64,000 bases of DNA from Cytophaga sp. FL35 (GTDB lineage: Bacteria; Bacteroidota; Bacteroidia; Flavobacteriales; Flavobacteriaceae): the NCBI RefSeq assembly GCF_014349235.1, contig NZ_JACSOH010000003.1:186001-250000 (forward strand), given 5' to 3'. Positions 56,895 to 64,000 of the stretch are shown here, in pieces. Positions within the stretch are counted from its first letter, which is position 1; each line of letters opens with the position of its first letter. The translations under genes were made by a program, and so were the position numbers. The notes beneath the pieces were generated by a model. That model had not been told where the DNA came from, did not search any database, and saw only the letters and a program-made list of their open reading frames with translations.

Positions 56895-57761
56895 TTAAAA
56901 GTCGATATAATCGAGAGGGTTAACCGTATTACCGTTGCTCCAAAGTTCAAAATGCAAATGTGGCCCTGTGGTTAGCTCTCCAGTATTTCCTACGGATGCT
57001 ATTACTTCTCCGGCTCTGACCACGTCTCCTTGAGCTTTACTTAATGAACCATTATGTTTGTATACACTTAGCAAACCATCTTTGTGTTCAAGAATAATAA
57101 CATAACCGGTATCCGCCGTCCACTCTGAAAAAATTACAGTGCCGTTTGCTACGGCTTTTATAGGTGTATCTGTTGGAGCGGTTACATCTACTGCAAAATG
57201 TTTTTGTTCAACATTGTACGTATTGGATATTTCTCCATTTAAGGGCGGAAACAATACTATTTCTGCGCCCCCAGTGTTTCTTTCAAAAAGATTGTATTTA
57301 TCTTCAAGAGCCACCTCGGCCCTAAGTACCGAATCTTCCCTAATTGGTGTTAAATCAATGCTGTTGGGGTCCAGTTTAAACTGTTCCCTCAGGGAGTCCA
57401 TATCAATTTCCCCGCTCTCAATTTCACCTTTTAAAACCTGCCTAATGCTTTCCAAATACCTATTGGTATTATTCAGGTTGGCTACTAGAGAATCCGTCTT
57501 GTAAGTTAAATCTGTAGCCTGCTTTTTGAGCTTTGTAGAAGAATAGCCCGGAATATATTCTCGCAAGGGGGTAAATGCAATAAGCAGGGTGGTTAGTGCA
57601 ATTAAGCCAATGATACACAGAGAGCCCGTTACAAAAACATTTAAACGACTCAGTTTAAAGGAGATTTTTTCTTCAAACGTGCTCTCGTTTAAAATGACCA
57701 AGCGATACTTGTGCAGTAGCTTTCTTTTAATTTCCTTTCTTTTCTTGACTTTCTTGGCCAT
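56895..57761 (-). CDS. M23 family metallopeptidase (LytM type)
   Basis: 288 residues. A basic cytoplasmic start (KKVKKRKEIKRKLLHKYRL), one membrane helix (about 43-68), a periplasmic helical region (about 80-150) and a C-terminal LytM domain (about 175-288) with the zinc ligands in HFAVD and GPHLHFEL and the active-site His in YKHNGSLS. All catalytic residues are present, so it probably cuts peptidoglycan cross-links. ATG 57761 is preferred over TTG 57770. Confidence 0.92.
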   Translation of the reverse strand: MAKKVKKRKEIKRKLLHKYRLVILNESTFEEKISFKLSRLNVFVTGSLCIIGLIALTTLLIAFTPLREYIPGYSSTKLKKQATDLTYKTDSLVANLNNTNRYLESIRQVLKGEIESGEIDMDSLREQFKLDPNSIDLTPIREDSVLRAEVALEDKYNLFERNTGGAEIVLFPPLNGEISNTYNVEQKHFAVDVTAPTDTPIKAVANGTVIFSEWTADTGYVIILEHKDGLLSVYKHNGSLSKAQGDVVRAGEVIASVGNTGELTTGPHLHFELWSNGNTVNPLDYIDF

Positions 57762-57931
57762 AATACACAAATATACGGATGGAATACAATTCTTGGTCTT
57801 ATGTATACCTTTTTTCTAACATAGCAATTTTGATAATGGTTTATACATACAAGTCTTAAGATGAAAGATATTTAATTAACATCTGCATTGATAGATTTTT
57901 ATTACATTTGTGATTCAATTAAAATGCGATT

Positions 57932-58114
57932 ATGACAGCTTTACAGATATTTTTGGCTATAGGCCCATGGCAAATTGCCATTGTTGTGTTGGTGGTTCTT
58001 TTATTGTTCGGAGGAAAAAAGATACCTGAGCTCATGCGCGGACTTGGTAGCGGTATAAAAGAATTTAAAGATGCCTCAAAGGAAGATGAACCTGTTGAGG
58101 ACAAAAAAGAATAA
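57932..58114 (+). CDS. tatA: TatA/TatE-type Sec-independent translocase protein
   Basis: 60 residues: short periplasmic N-terminus, one membrane helix (about 13-27, [20 protein letters not shown]), hinge FGGKKIPEL, then an amphipathic helix [14 protein letters not shown] and an acidic tail. It forms the pore for folded proteins in the Tat pathway. No tatC is adjacent. Monocistronic: TACATTTG, a -7-like element, is at 57903-57910, and a terminator follows. Confidence 0.93.
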   Translation: MTALQIFLAIGPWQIAIVVLVVLLLFGGKKIPELMRGLGSGIKEFKDASKEDEPVEDKKE

Positions 58115-58135
58115 ATCTTCTTAAAAATTGTGACG

Positions 58136-58163
58136 AACCCTTGGCTAACGCCAAGGGTTTTTT
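58136..58163 (+). terminator. Rho-independent terminator after tatA
   Basis: Perfect 10-base stem (58136-58145 and 58150-58159, loop TAAC) followed by a T run to 58163, 22 bp past the tatA stop. Confidence 0.9.
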
Positions 58164-58440
58164 ATTGCACTAAATTTAAGCTAAACAGAAACCTTTCGGT
58201 ACAATTTTGTCGGACTTTCCTACATATTAGAACTTTCTCCTTTCAATTTAACTGGAAATGAAAACCCAGTTCCCAACAATTTGCACAATAGCACACTACA
58301 AATAAGCTGACTTTCACAACATTATACTCCTCCCACTGTATGCTATTGGCGTCCTTTGCGTTAGAATAGATACTAATATATGGTATAACAGCACGTTTTT
58401 AAACAACTCGTTTTACCATTTACCAAGTTCTACGTTACTT
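58164..58440. other. Non-coding upstream region of the large adhesin gene
   Basis: About 280 AT-rich bases between the tatA terminator and the adhesin ATG. No ORF of note, no convincing TAnnTTTG with a TTG at the right distance, and no strong hairpin. It should contain the adhesin promoter. Confidence 0.5.
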
Positions 58441-61400
58441 ATGCGAAGCTTACTAAAATTGTTCATTGTTTTGTCAATCATGGCAGGCTTTACCAGTTTT
58501 TCCCCCGAAGAAAAATCTGTTTCGAGACCTTCTATCTTATTAGTAAAGGAAGAAATCTCTCTTTTACCTTTAGAAAATATACCCCCTACATTTAGTAACT
58601 GTCCACCCTCTGATGTGAACACCTCGTACACACCTGGCGTGTGTGGTGCAACAGTCACTTGGACGCCCCCAACAGCCTCCCCAGATGCGGTAAGTGTGAC
58701 CAGCAATTATAGCCCTGGTGATTCATTCTTGCCAGGAACCACAGCCGTAGTTTACCGTGCCGAAGATGCTTCGGGAAACGTGACAACTTGTTCGTTCAAT
58801 GTTACGGTGGTAGATAGTGAAGACCCTATTTTTGTGACCTTCCCAACGGACGTTACATTAACGGCAGACCCAAATACATGTACGGCACCCCATACTTGGG
58901 CAGAGCCTACGGCATCGGATAATTGCCCCCCAGGAGAGGGTATAGCTCCGGTTCTTCAAGATTTTGAGTCCACAATTAACCAATGTTACACTTTCACGAG
59001 GTCTACTATAAGTAATAACGGAGAAATAAATGGAACAAGAAACCTGAGGACTACCTCTATTTCAAGTTTATCTAATTTTACGAGTTACTTCACAACACCA
59101 GTATTCTATTTTAATGGATTCGGCGAAATTACTTTTTCACATAGTATAAATGCACTAAACGATAATCCTACCATACACTTAGATATATTGGATGAAAACG
59201 GAAACTTAATTACTTCAGATTATTTCACCGAAGCTTACACCGATACCTCGGTACAACAAGAAATTATTCCTCTTAACCTTACTGGAAATTATCAATTACA
59301 AATTAGATATAGTGCATCTGGTTTTTTTGGAACAGGCCTTGAAGGGTATTTGGATGACTTACTTATTCCCGGAACTATCGTAACAAATGTAAATAATACC
59401 GATTGCGATTTAGCGGATTACGTGATGTTCCGAAGTGATGGAACCGGCCTTAATAGCGGTGCTCAATTTGATGTTGGTACTACAACAATAGAGTATACGG
59501 TTAGAGATGCTGCAGGTAATTTTACTGAAAACTCCTTTAACATTACTGTCATAAATGATGTAGACCCACCTTCTGGCACAGATGAATATATATATTGCGA
59601 AGGTGAGGCCGTACCTACCATGACAGTTTCTGTAGATACGGCCGCGGGAGAAACAGCCAATTGGTATGATGATTCTGGAAACCTTGTTGCTTCAAATACA
59701 ACTACTTTTACCCCTCCTTCAAGTTCAGAGTTCTTCAGGAATTTTTTAGTCTATGCTCAAAATTCAAATGGCTGCTCCAGTGAAGATTTCTTGTCTATAA
59801 ATCTATATCAAATACCTCGCCCTGCACCCCCAAGTGTTACAAGCCCGGTGGAATATTGTGTAGGAGAAACGGCTAATCAGTTAGCGGCAACGGCACAACC
59901 TAACCATACCCTGCAATGGTATACAGTGGCATCAGGTGGTACAGCCAGTGGTACAGCCCCTACACCAAGTACCGCTACAGCAGGTACAACCTCATATTAT
60001 GTTAGTCAAATAGATGACAGCACAGGTTGTGAAAGTATCAGAGAAGAAATAGAGGTTGTCGTATATGCTTTACCTGCAGCGCCTACATTGGTTCAAAATA
60101 CCGTAAATTATTGTATTGGTGACACCGCACAACAATTAGACGATTATGTGCAATCTGGAAGCAACCCCACTTGGTACGATGCGGCCACCGGCGGCTCTGT
60201 TATAGCCGGTACTACCATTCCTAGTACAGCAACGGCAGGTACAACTTCTTATTGGGTTAGCCAGACAACCTCAGCTGCCAATTGTGAAGGACCACGTAGA
60301 AGATTGAACATTGTTGTTCATAATCCTCCAGCCATAAGTTCTCAGCCCACCAATCAAACTGCTTGTGAAGGCGACAGTACCAGTTTTACGGCAAGTGCCA
60401 ATAACACGGCAACATTCCAATGGCAATTATTTGATGGTTCCACATGGGTGGATCTTACCGACGATACCACATATTCCAATACGACCACCTCTACTTTGAA
60501 TATTTCTAATATGGGTGTTGGATTGGATAACTCACAATATCGAATGGTAGCTTCCAGTACTTCGCCCACTTGTGCCGATGCTATTTCCAATGCTGCCACC
60601 CTAAATGTAAATACAGCCCCGATAGTACCGGTAAGTAGTGGAGATATTACTGAATGTGCACAAGACCCTGTACAAACCATATCGGCTTCTGCAACGCCTC
60701 CTGCAGGTTCTTCTTTAGTTTGGTATGATGCCCCAACAGGCGGAAATACCGTGGCCAGTCCAAATTTAAGTTCCATAGGGAGTGTAACCTATTATGCGGA
60801 GAGTGTGGACAATGTAACTAACTGCACAAGCGCATCAAGAACCTCCGTAACATTGACCATTGAACCTATTCCTGCTGCTCCAATTAGTAGTGGTGACGTA
60901 CTAGAGTGTGAGCAGAACCCCATACAGACCTTAACCGCAAACGCAACGCCACCAGCAGGCTCAACCATTGTTTGGTATGATGCAGCAACCGGTGGAAGTA
61001 CCGTGGCCAGCCCCACCTTAAGTTCGGTTGGCACAGTCATATATTACGCAGAAAGTGTTAGCTCTGGTAACGGATGTTCGAGTGCTACTAGAACTGCGGT
61101 AAACCTTACGATTGAATCTGCACCAAATGCACCTGTTAGTGGAGGGGATATTACCGAATGTGAACAAAACCCAATTCAGACCTTAACAGCAAGTGCAACT
61201 GCTCCCGTAGGAACTACCCTGGTTTGGTATGATGCTGCTTCTGGAGGAAACACCGTAGCCAGTCCCACACTTAATTCAGTGGGTACTATTACCTATTATG
61301 CAGAAAGTCAGGATAATTCCACTGCTTGTCCTAGTCATACAAGAACAGCAGTTACCCTGACCATTGAAGCTATTCCAGTTGCGCCAACTAGCGGTGGAGA

Positions 61401-64000
61401 CCAAACTGAATGTGAGCAGAACCCTACCCAAACTATGACCGCCACTGCCACGGCACCGGCAGGTTCTACTGTAGTCTGGTACGATGCTCCGTCAGCAGGA
61501 AATATGATCACCAATCCAGATTTAAATACAGTAGGTACCATTACCTATTATGCTGAAAGTAGAACGAATAGCAGTGGATGTGTTAGTGATACCAGAACAG
61601 CGGTGTCCCTAACCATGAATGCTAGGCCCTCCATTGCGATAACGCCGAATTCCCAAACTTGTTCCGCAGACCTTACCACCTACTCGGTTTCGGTTGATGT
61701 AAATAGTGGTACCGTAACCTCATCAGAAGGAACAGTAGTTGATAATGGAGGCAACAACTGGACCATTTCCGGAATAACATCAGGCAACAATATTACCGTA
61801 ACGGTAACAGACGTGAACACATGCTCAGAGAGTATTGCCATTAATGCCCCCAATTGTGCCTGTCCCACGGTTAACGCTCCTACTAGCGGAGGGGATCAAG
61901 TGCAATGTGAACAAAATCCTATTCAAACGCTTACTGCAACGGCAATAGCTCCCGCAGGCTCAAGTGTCGTATGGTATGATGCCCCTACCGGAGGTAGTAC
62001 AGTTGGAAGTCCAACCTTGAATTCTGTAGGAACAATTACTTATTACGCAGAGAGTGAAGACAATGTTAACGGATGTACCAGTACCACGCGAACCCCCGTA
62101 AGCCTAACTATCAACGGTGCACCCAATGCCCCTGTAAGTGGAGGCGACATTACGGAATGTGAGCAGAACCCGATTCAAACATTGACTGCCACGGCTACAG
62201 CTCCGGCCGGCTCATCCATTATTTGGTATGATGCGCCAACAGGAGGAAATATAATAGCTAGCCCTATCCTAAATACAGTGGGTAGCATTACGTATTATGC
62301 TGAAAGTGAAAATAACACTTCGAACTGTACGAGTCTCAACAGAACACCTGTTACGCTAACTATTGATGCAGCACCAACAGCACCCATAAGTGATGGTAAC
62401 GTTACCGAGTGTGAGCAGAACCCAATACAGACCTTAACCGCTACTGCTACGGCGCCAGCCAGTTACATCATTGTTTGGTATGATGCCGCAACCGGAGGAA
62501 ATGTGGTGGGCAGCCCTACTTTGAACTCAGTTGGCGCGATTACTTATTATGCGGAAAGTGAAGATAGTACTACCGGATGTGCAAGCGAAAGCAGAACTCC
62601 CGTTACTTTAACGATTCAAGACACTCCAGATATAACTATTGCATCAGGTCCAGTATGCTCCGCAGATCTAACCACTTATGATGTAAGTGTAAGTGTATCC
62701 GAAGGTAGCGTTACCTCTTCCGAGGGCGTCGTGGTGGATAATGGAGGTAACAATTGGACCATCTCTGATGTAACTTCTGGAAACGACATCACCATAACGG
62801 TTACGGGGTCCAACAGCTGTGTTCAGACTTTAAATATTACCGCTCCCGATTGTAGTTGTCCTATAGTGGACCCTCCTACAAGCGGTGGAGACCAAACGGA
62901 ATGTGAACAAAATCCAATCCAATCATTAACGGCAACCGCTACCCCTCCCGCAGATGCAACAGTAGTATGGTATGACTCAGCTACAGGTGGAAACGTGGTG
63001 GCAAGCCCAATATTAAATACTGTTGGAACCATCACCTATTACGCCGAAAGCAGACAGAATGTGACCAATTGTGTGAGTAGCACTAGAACAGCGGTTAGCT
63101 TGACCATTGAAGCTGCTCCAACTGCCCCGGTAAGTGGTGGTGATGTTACGGAATGTGAGCAAGACCCTATTCAAACCTTAACCGCTACCGCTACGGCGCC
63201 AGCTGGTTCCAACGTTGTTTGGTACGATGCCGCAACAGGAGGAAATGTGGTTGCCAGCCCTACTCTTAATTCAGTTGGAAGTATTACTTATTACGCCGAA
63301 AGCAATGATAATAGCACCTCTTGTACCAGCTTAACAAGAACAGCTGTAAGTTTGACAATCGAACCCGCTCCAGCAGCTCCGGTCAGTGGAGGGGATATCG
63401 TGGAATGTGAACAAAGTCCTATTCAAACCTTGACAGCATCAGCCACTGCTCCGGCCGGTTCTACAGTGGTTTGGTACGATGCGGCCTCCGGTGGAAATAT
63501 TGTTGTTAATCCTACCTTAAGCTCTGTTGGTACTATTACCTACTTTGCACAAAGCAATGACAATGCATCTTCTTGCTCAAGCCATCTAAGAACCCCGGTC
63601 TCATTGACCATTCAAGACACTCCGGATATCTCGATAGCCTCGGCAGCCACTTGTGCTCCCGATCTGTTGTCTTATGAAGTATCCGTTAATGTAAGTGAAG
63701 GCGTTGTTAACTCCAGTGAGGGAACTGTGGTAGATAATGGAGGAAATAACTGGACTATATCTGGAGTTACCACCGGAAACAATATTACTTTGACCGTAAC
63801 CGCCCCAAATTCGTGTTCGCAAACTCTGGATGTTACAGCGCCGGATTGTAGTTGCCCTGTTATACCGGCTCCTACGAGTGGTGGTGACCAAACAGAATGT
63901 GAACAAAACCCCATTCAAACATTAACGGCAACCGCAACACCTCCAACAGATGCAACCATCATTTGGTATGATGCTGCAACAGGGGGAAACACCGTCGCTA
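58441..64000 (+). CDS. Giant secreted adhesin-like protein with HYR and Ig-like repeats (5' part)
   Basis: Open from ATG 58441 to the window end without a stop: 1853 codons and one base. The signal peptide (MRSLLKLFIVLSIMAGFTSF) is followed by HYR-like domains (about 40-175, AEDASGNVTTCSFNVTVVDS), a unique beta-rich region (about 175-330), another HYR-like unit (about 325-378), Ig_7-like units with YC(V/I)G(E/D)TA starts (about 475-620), and from about residue 720 a long array of 84-residue Ig-like repeats (ECEQNPIQTLTATATAPAGS-type) broken at intervals by an 80-residue second type. Each repeat has two Cys. Such proteins are usually exported by type IX secretion through a C-terminal domain, which lies beyond the window. 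Many short minus-strand frames here are shadows. Confidence 0.9.
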   Translation, partial: MRSLLKLFIVLSIMAGFTSFSPEEKSVSRPSILLVKEEISLLPLENIPPTFSNCPPSDVNTSYTPGVCGATVTWTPPTASPDAVSVTSNYSPGDSFLPGTTAVVYRAEDASGNVTTCSFNVTVVDSEDPIFVTFPTDVTLTADPNTCTAPHTWAEPTASDNCPPGEGIAPVLQDFESTINQCYTFTRSTISNNGEINGTRNLRTTSISSLSNFTSYFTTPVFYFNGFGEITFSHSINALNDNPTIHLDILDENGNLITSDYFTEAYTDTSVQQEIIPLNLTGNYQLQIRYSASGFFGTGLEGYLDDLLIPGTIVTNVNNTDCDLADYVMFRSDGTGLNSGAQFDVGTTTIEYTVRDAAGNFTENSFNITVINDVDPPSGTDEYIYCEGEAVPTMTVSVDTAAGETANWYDDSGNLVASNTTTFTPPSSSEFFRNFLVYAQNSNGCSSEDFLSINLYQIPRPAPPSVTSPVEYCVGETANQLAATAQPNHTLQWYTVASGGTASGTAPTPSTATAGTTSYYVSQIDDSTGCESIREEIEVVVYALPAAPTLVQNTVNYCIGDTAQQLDDYVQSGSNPTWYDAATGGSVIAGTTIPSTATAGTTSYWVSQTTSAANCEGPRRRLNIVVHNPPAISSQPTNQTACEGDSTSFTASANNTATFQWQLFDGSTWVDLTDDTTYSNTTTSTLNISNMGVGLDNSQYRMVASSTSPTCADAISNAATLNVNTAPIVPVSSGDITECAQDPVQTISASATPPAGSSLVWYDAPTGGNTVASPNLSSIGSVTYYAESVDNVTNCTSASRTSVTLTIEPIPAAPISSGDVLECEQNPIQTLTANATPPAGSTIVWYDAATGGSTVASPTLSSVGTVIYYAESVSSGNGCSSATRTAVNLTIESAPNAPVSGGDITECEQNPIQTLTASATAPVGTTLVWYDAASGGNTVASPTLNSVGTITYYAESQDNSTACPSHTRTAVTLTIEAIPVAPTSGGDQTECEQNPTQTMTATATAPAGSTVVWYDAPSAGNMITNPDLNTVGTITYYAESRTNSSGCVSDTRTAVSLTMNARPSIAITPNSQTCSADLTTYSVSVDVNSGTVTSSEGTVVDNGGNNWTISGITSGNNITVTVTDVNTCSESIAINAPNCACPTVNAPTSGGDQVQCEQNPIQTLTATAIAPAGSSVVWYDAPTGGSTVGSPTLNSVGTITYYAESEDNVNGCTSTTRTPVSLTINGAPNAPVSGGDITECEQNPIQTLTATATAPAGSSIIWYDAPTGGNIIASPILNTVGSITYYAESENNTSNCTSLNRTPVTLTIDAAPTAPISDGNVTECEQNPIQTLTATATAPASYIIVWYDAATGGNVVGSPTLNSVGAITYYAESEDSTTGCASESRTPVTLTIQDTPDITIASGPVCSADLTTYDVSVSVSEGSVTSSEGVVVDNGGNNWTISDVTSGNDITITVTGSNSCVQTLNITAPDCSCPIVDPPTSGGDQTECEQNPIQSLTATATPPADATVVWYDSATGGNVVASPILNTVGTITYYAESRQNVTNCVSSTRTAVSLTIEAAPTAPVSGGDVTECEQDPIQTLTATATAPAGSNVVWYDAATGGNVVASPTLNSVGSITYYAESNDNSTSCTSLTRTAVSLTIEPAPAAPVSGGDIVECEQSPIQTLTASATAPAGSTVVWYDAASGGNIVVNPTLSSVGTITYFAQSNDNASSCSSHLRTPVSLTIQDTPDISIASAATCAPDLLSYEVSVNVSEGVVNSSEGTVVDNGGNNWTISGVTTGNNITLTVTAPNSCSQTLDVTAPDCSCPVIPAPTSGGDQTECEQNPIQTLTATATPPTDATIIWYDAATGGNTVA
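60616..64000 (+). repeat. Higher-order tandem repeat (A-A-A-B, 996 bp) inside the adhesin gene
   Basis: Counting the Ser codon before GGD/SGD as an anchor, type-A units start at 60634, 60886, 61138, 61390, 61885, 62137, 62389, 62881, 63133, 63385 and 63877. Neighbouring A units are exactly 252 bp apart. A type-B unit (CSADLTTYxVSV ... VVDNGGNNWTIS ... APDCSCP) of 240-243 bp sits after the 4th, 7th and 10th A unit. The A3B block therefore repeats every 996 bp (61885 to 62881 to 63877). Confidence 0.9.

Noticed and set aside
58413-63918. Several minus-strand open frames (for example 58413-58706, 60354-60776, 61335-61541, 63601-63918) under the adhesin gene
   Set aside because: They mirror the repeat units of the plus-strand adhesin frame and resemble each other only for that reason; no start signals or family features.
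60616-64000. Regular repeats considered as a CRISPR array or satellite DNA
   Set aside because: Units are 252 bp, keep an open frame with Ig-like protein features and vary at synonymous positions; there are no short spacers.

Overview
The window looks like the chromosome of a marine Flavobacteriaceae member (Bacteroidota). The signs are an F1Fo ATP synthase operon without beta and epsilon genes, a SusC/SusD pair, a SprE/PorW-type gliding and type IX secretion lipoprotein next to a bactofilin, DUF5687/DUF4254/DUF6427-type genes that I associate with this family, a TAnnTTTG-type promoter, and a giant Ig-like repeat surface protein. No rRNA, tRNA, insertion sequence or CRISPR array was seen.

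Layout. 1-1.45 kb: start of a lipoprotein gene (cut by the window) and a TetA-like MFS pump. 1.5-10.7 kb, minus strand: one long gene train sprE - bactofilin - atpZ-like - small membrane protein - atpB - atpE - atpF - atpH - atpA - [four-helix-bundle element] - atpG. 11-15.8 kb, minus: ABC ATPase, DUF5687-type permease, three related membrane proteins and a PadR regulator. 15.9-21.5 kb: PaaE-like ferredoxin reductase and SLC13/TrkA-C transporter (plus), then patatin, HtrA protease and a small membrane protein (minus). 22.0-31.9 kb, plus: DUF2064 transferase - SusC - SusD - sodium:solute symporter - metallophosphoesterase/AhpD-like fusion - ArsS-type radical SAM protein - TetR regulator. This reads as a compact arsenosugar-type (ArsS) module with its own outer- and inner-membrane transport. 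31.9-36.1 kb: heptosyltransferase-like GT9, DUF4254, DUF6427-like and DUF6341-like proteins, and purD.

36.3-53.5 kb is a cell-surface polysaccharide locus, mostly on the minus strand. It holds a WecA-like initiating transferase, two GT4 transferases, an O-antigen ligase-like and a polymerase-like protein, a flippase, a LamG-acyltransferase fusion (plus strand), a WlbA/WbpE/WbpD set for 2,3-diacetamido-uronic acid, rfbA-D for dTDP-rhamnose and a Wzz-like protein. A UDP-GlcNAc 2-epimerase gene in the locus is broken by an internal deletion. 53.5-58.1 kb: an uncharacterised 561-residue protein, a GH3-family protein, an M23 peptidase and a TatA. From 58.4 kb to the window end runs the 5' part (over 1850 codons, no stop) of a huge secreted adhesin-like gene with a regular higher-order repeat.

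The best candidates for something new are: (1) the SusCD-symporter-ArsS module with its in-frame MPE-peroxidase fusion; (2) the four-helix-bundle gene inside the atp operon, bracketed by complementary heptamer arrays and apparently frameshifted; (3) the A-A-A-B super-repeat of exactly 996 bp in the adhesin; (4) the deleted epimerase in the glycan locus. All functions are inferred from reading translated sequence; no database search was run.
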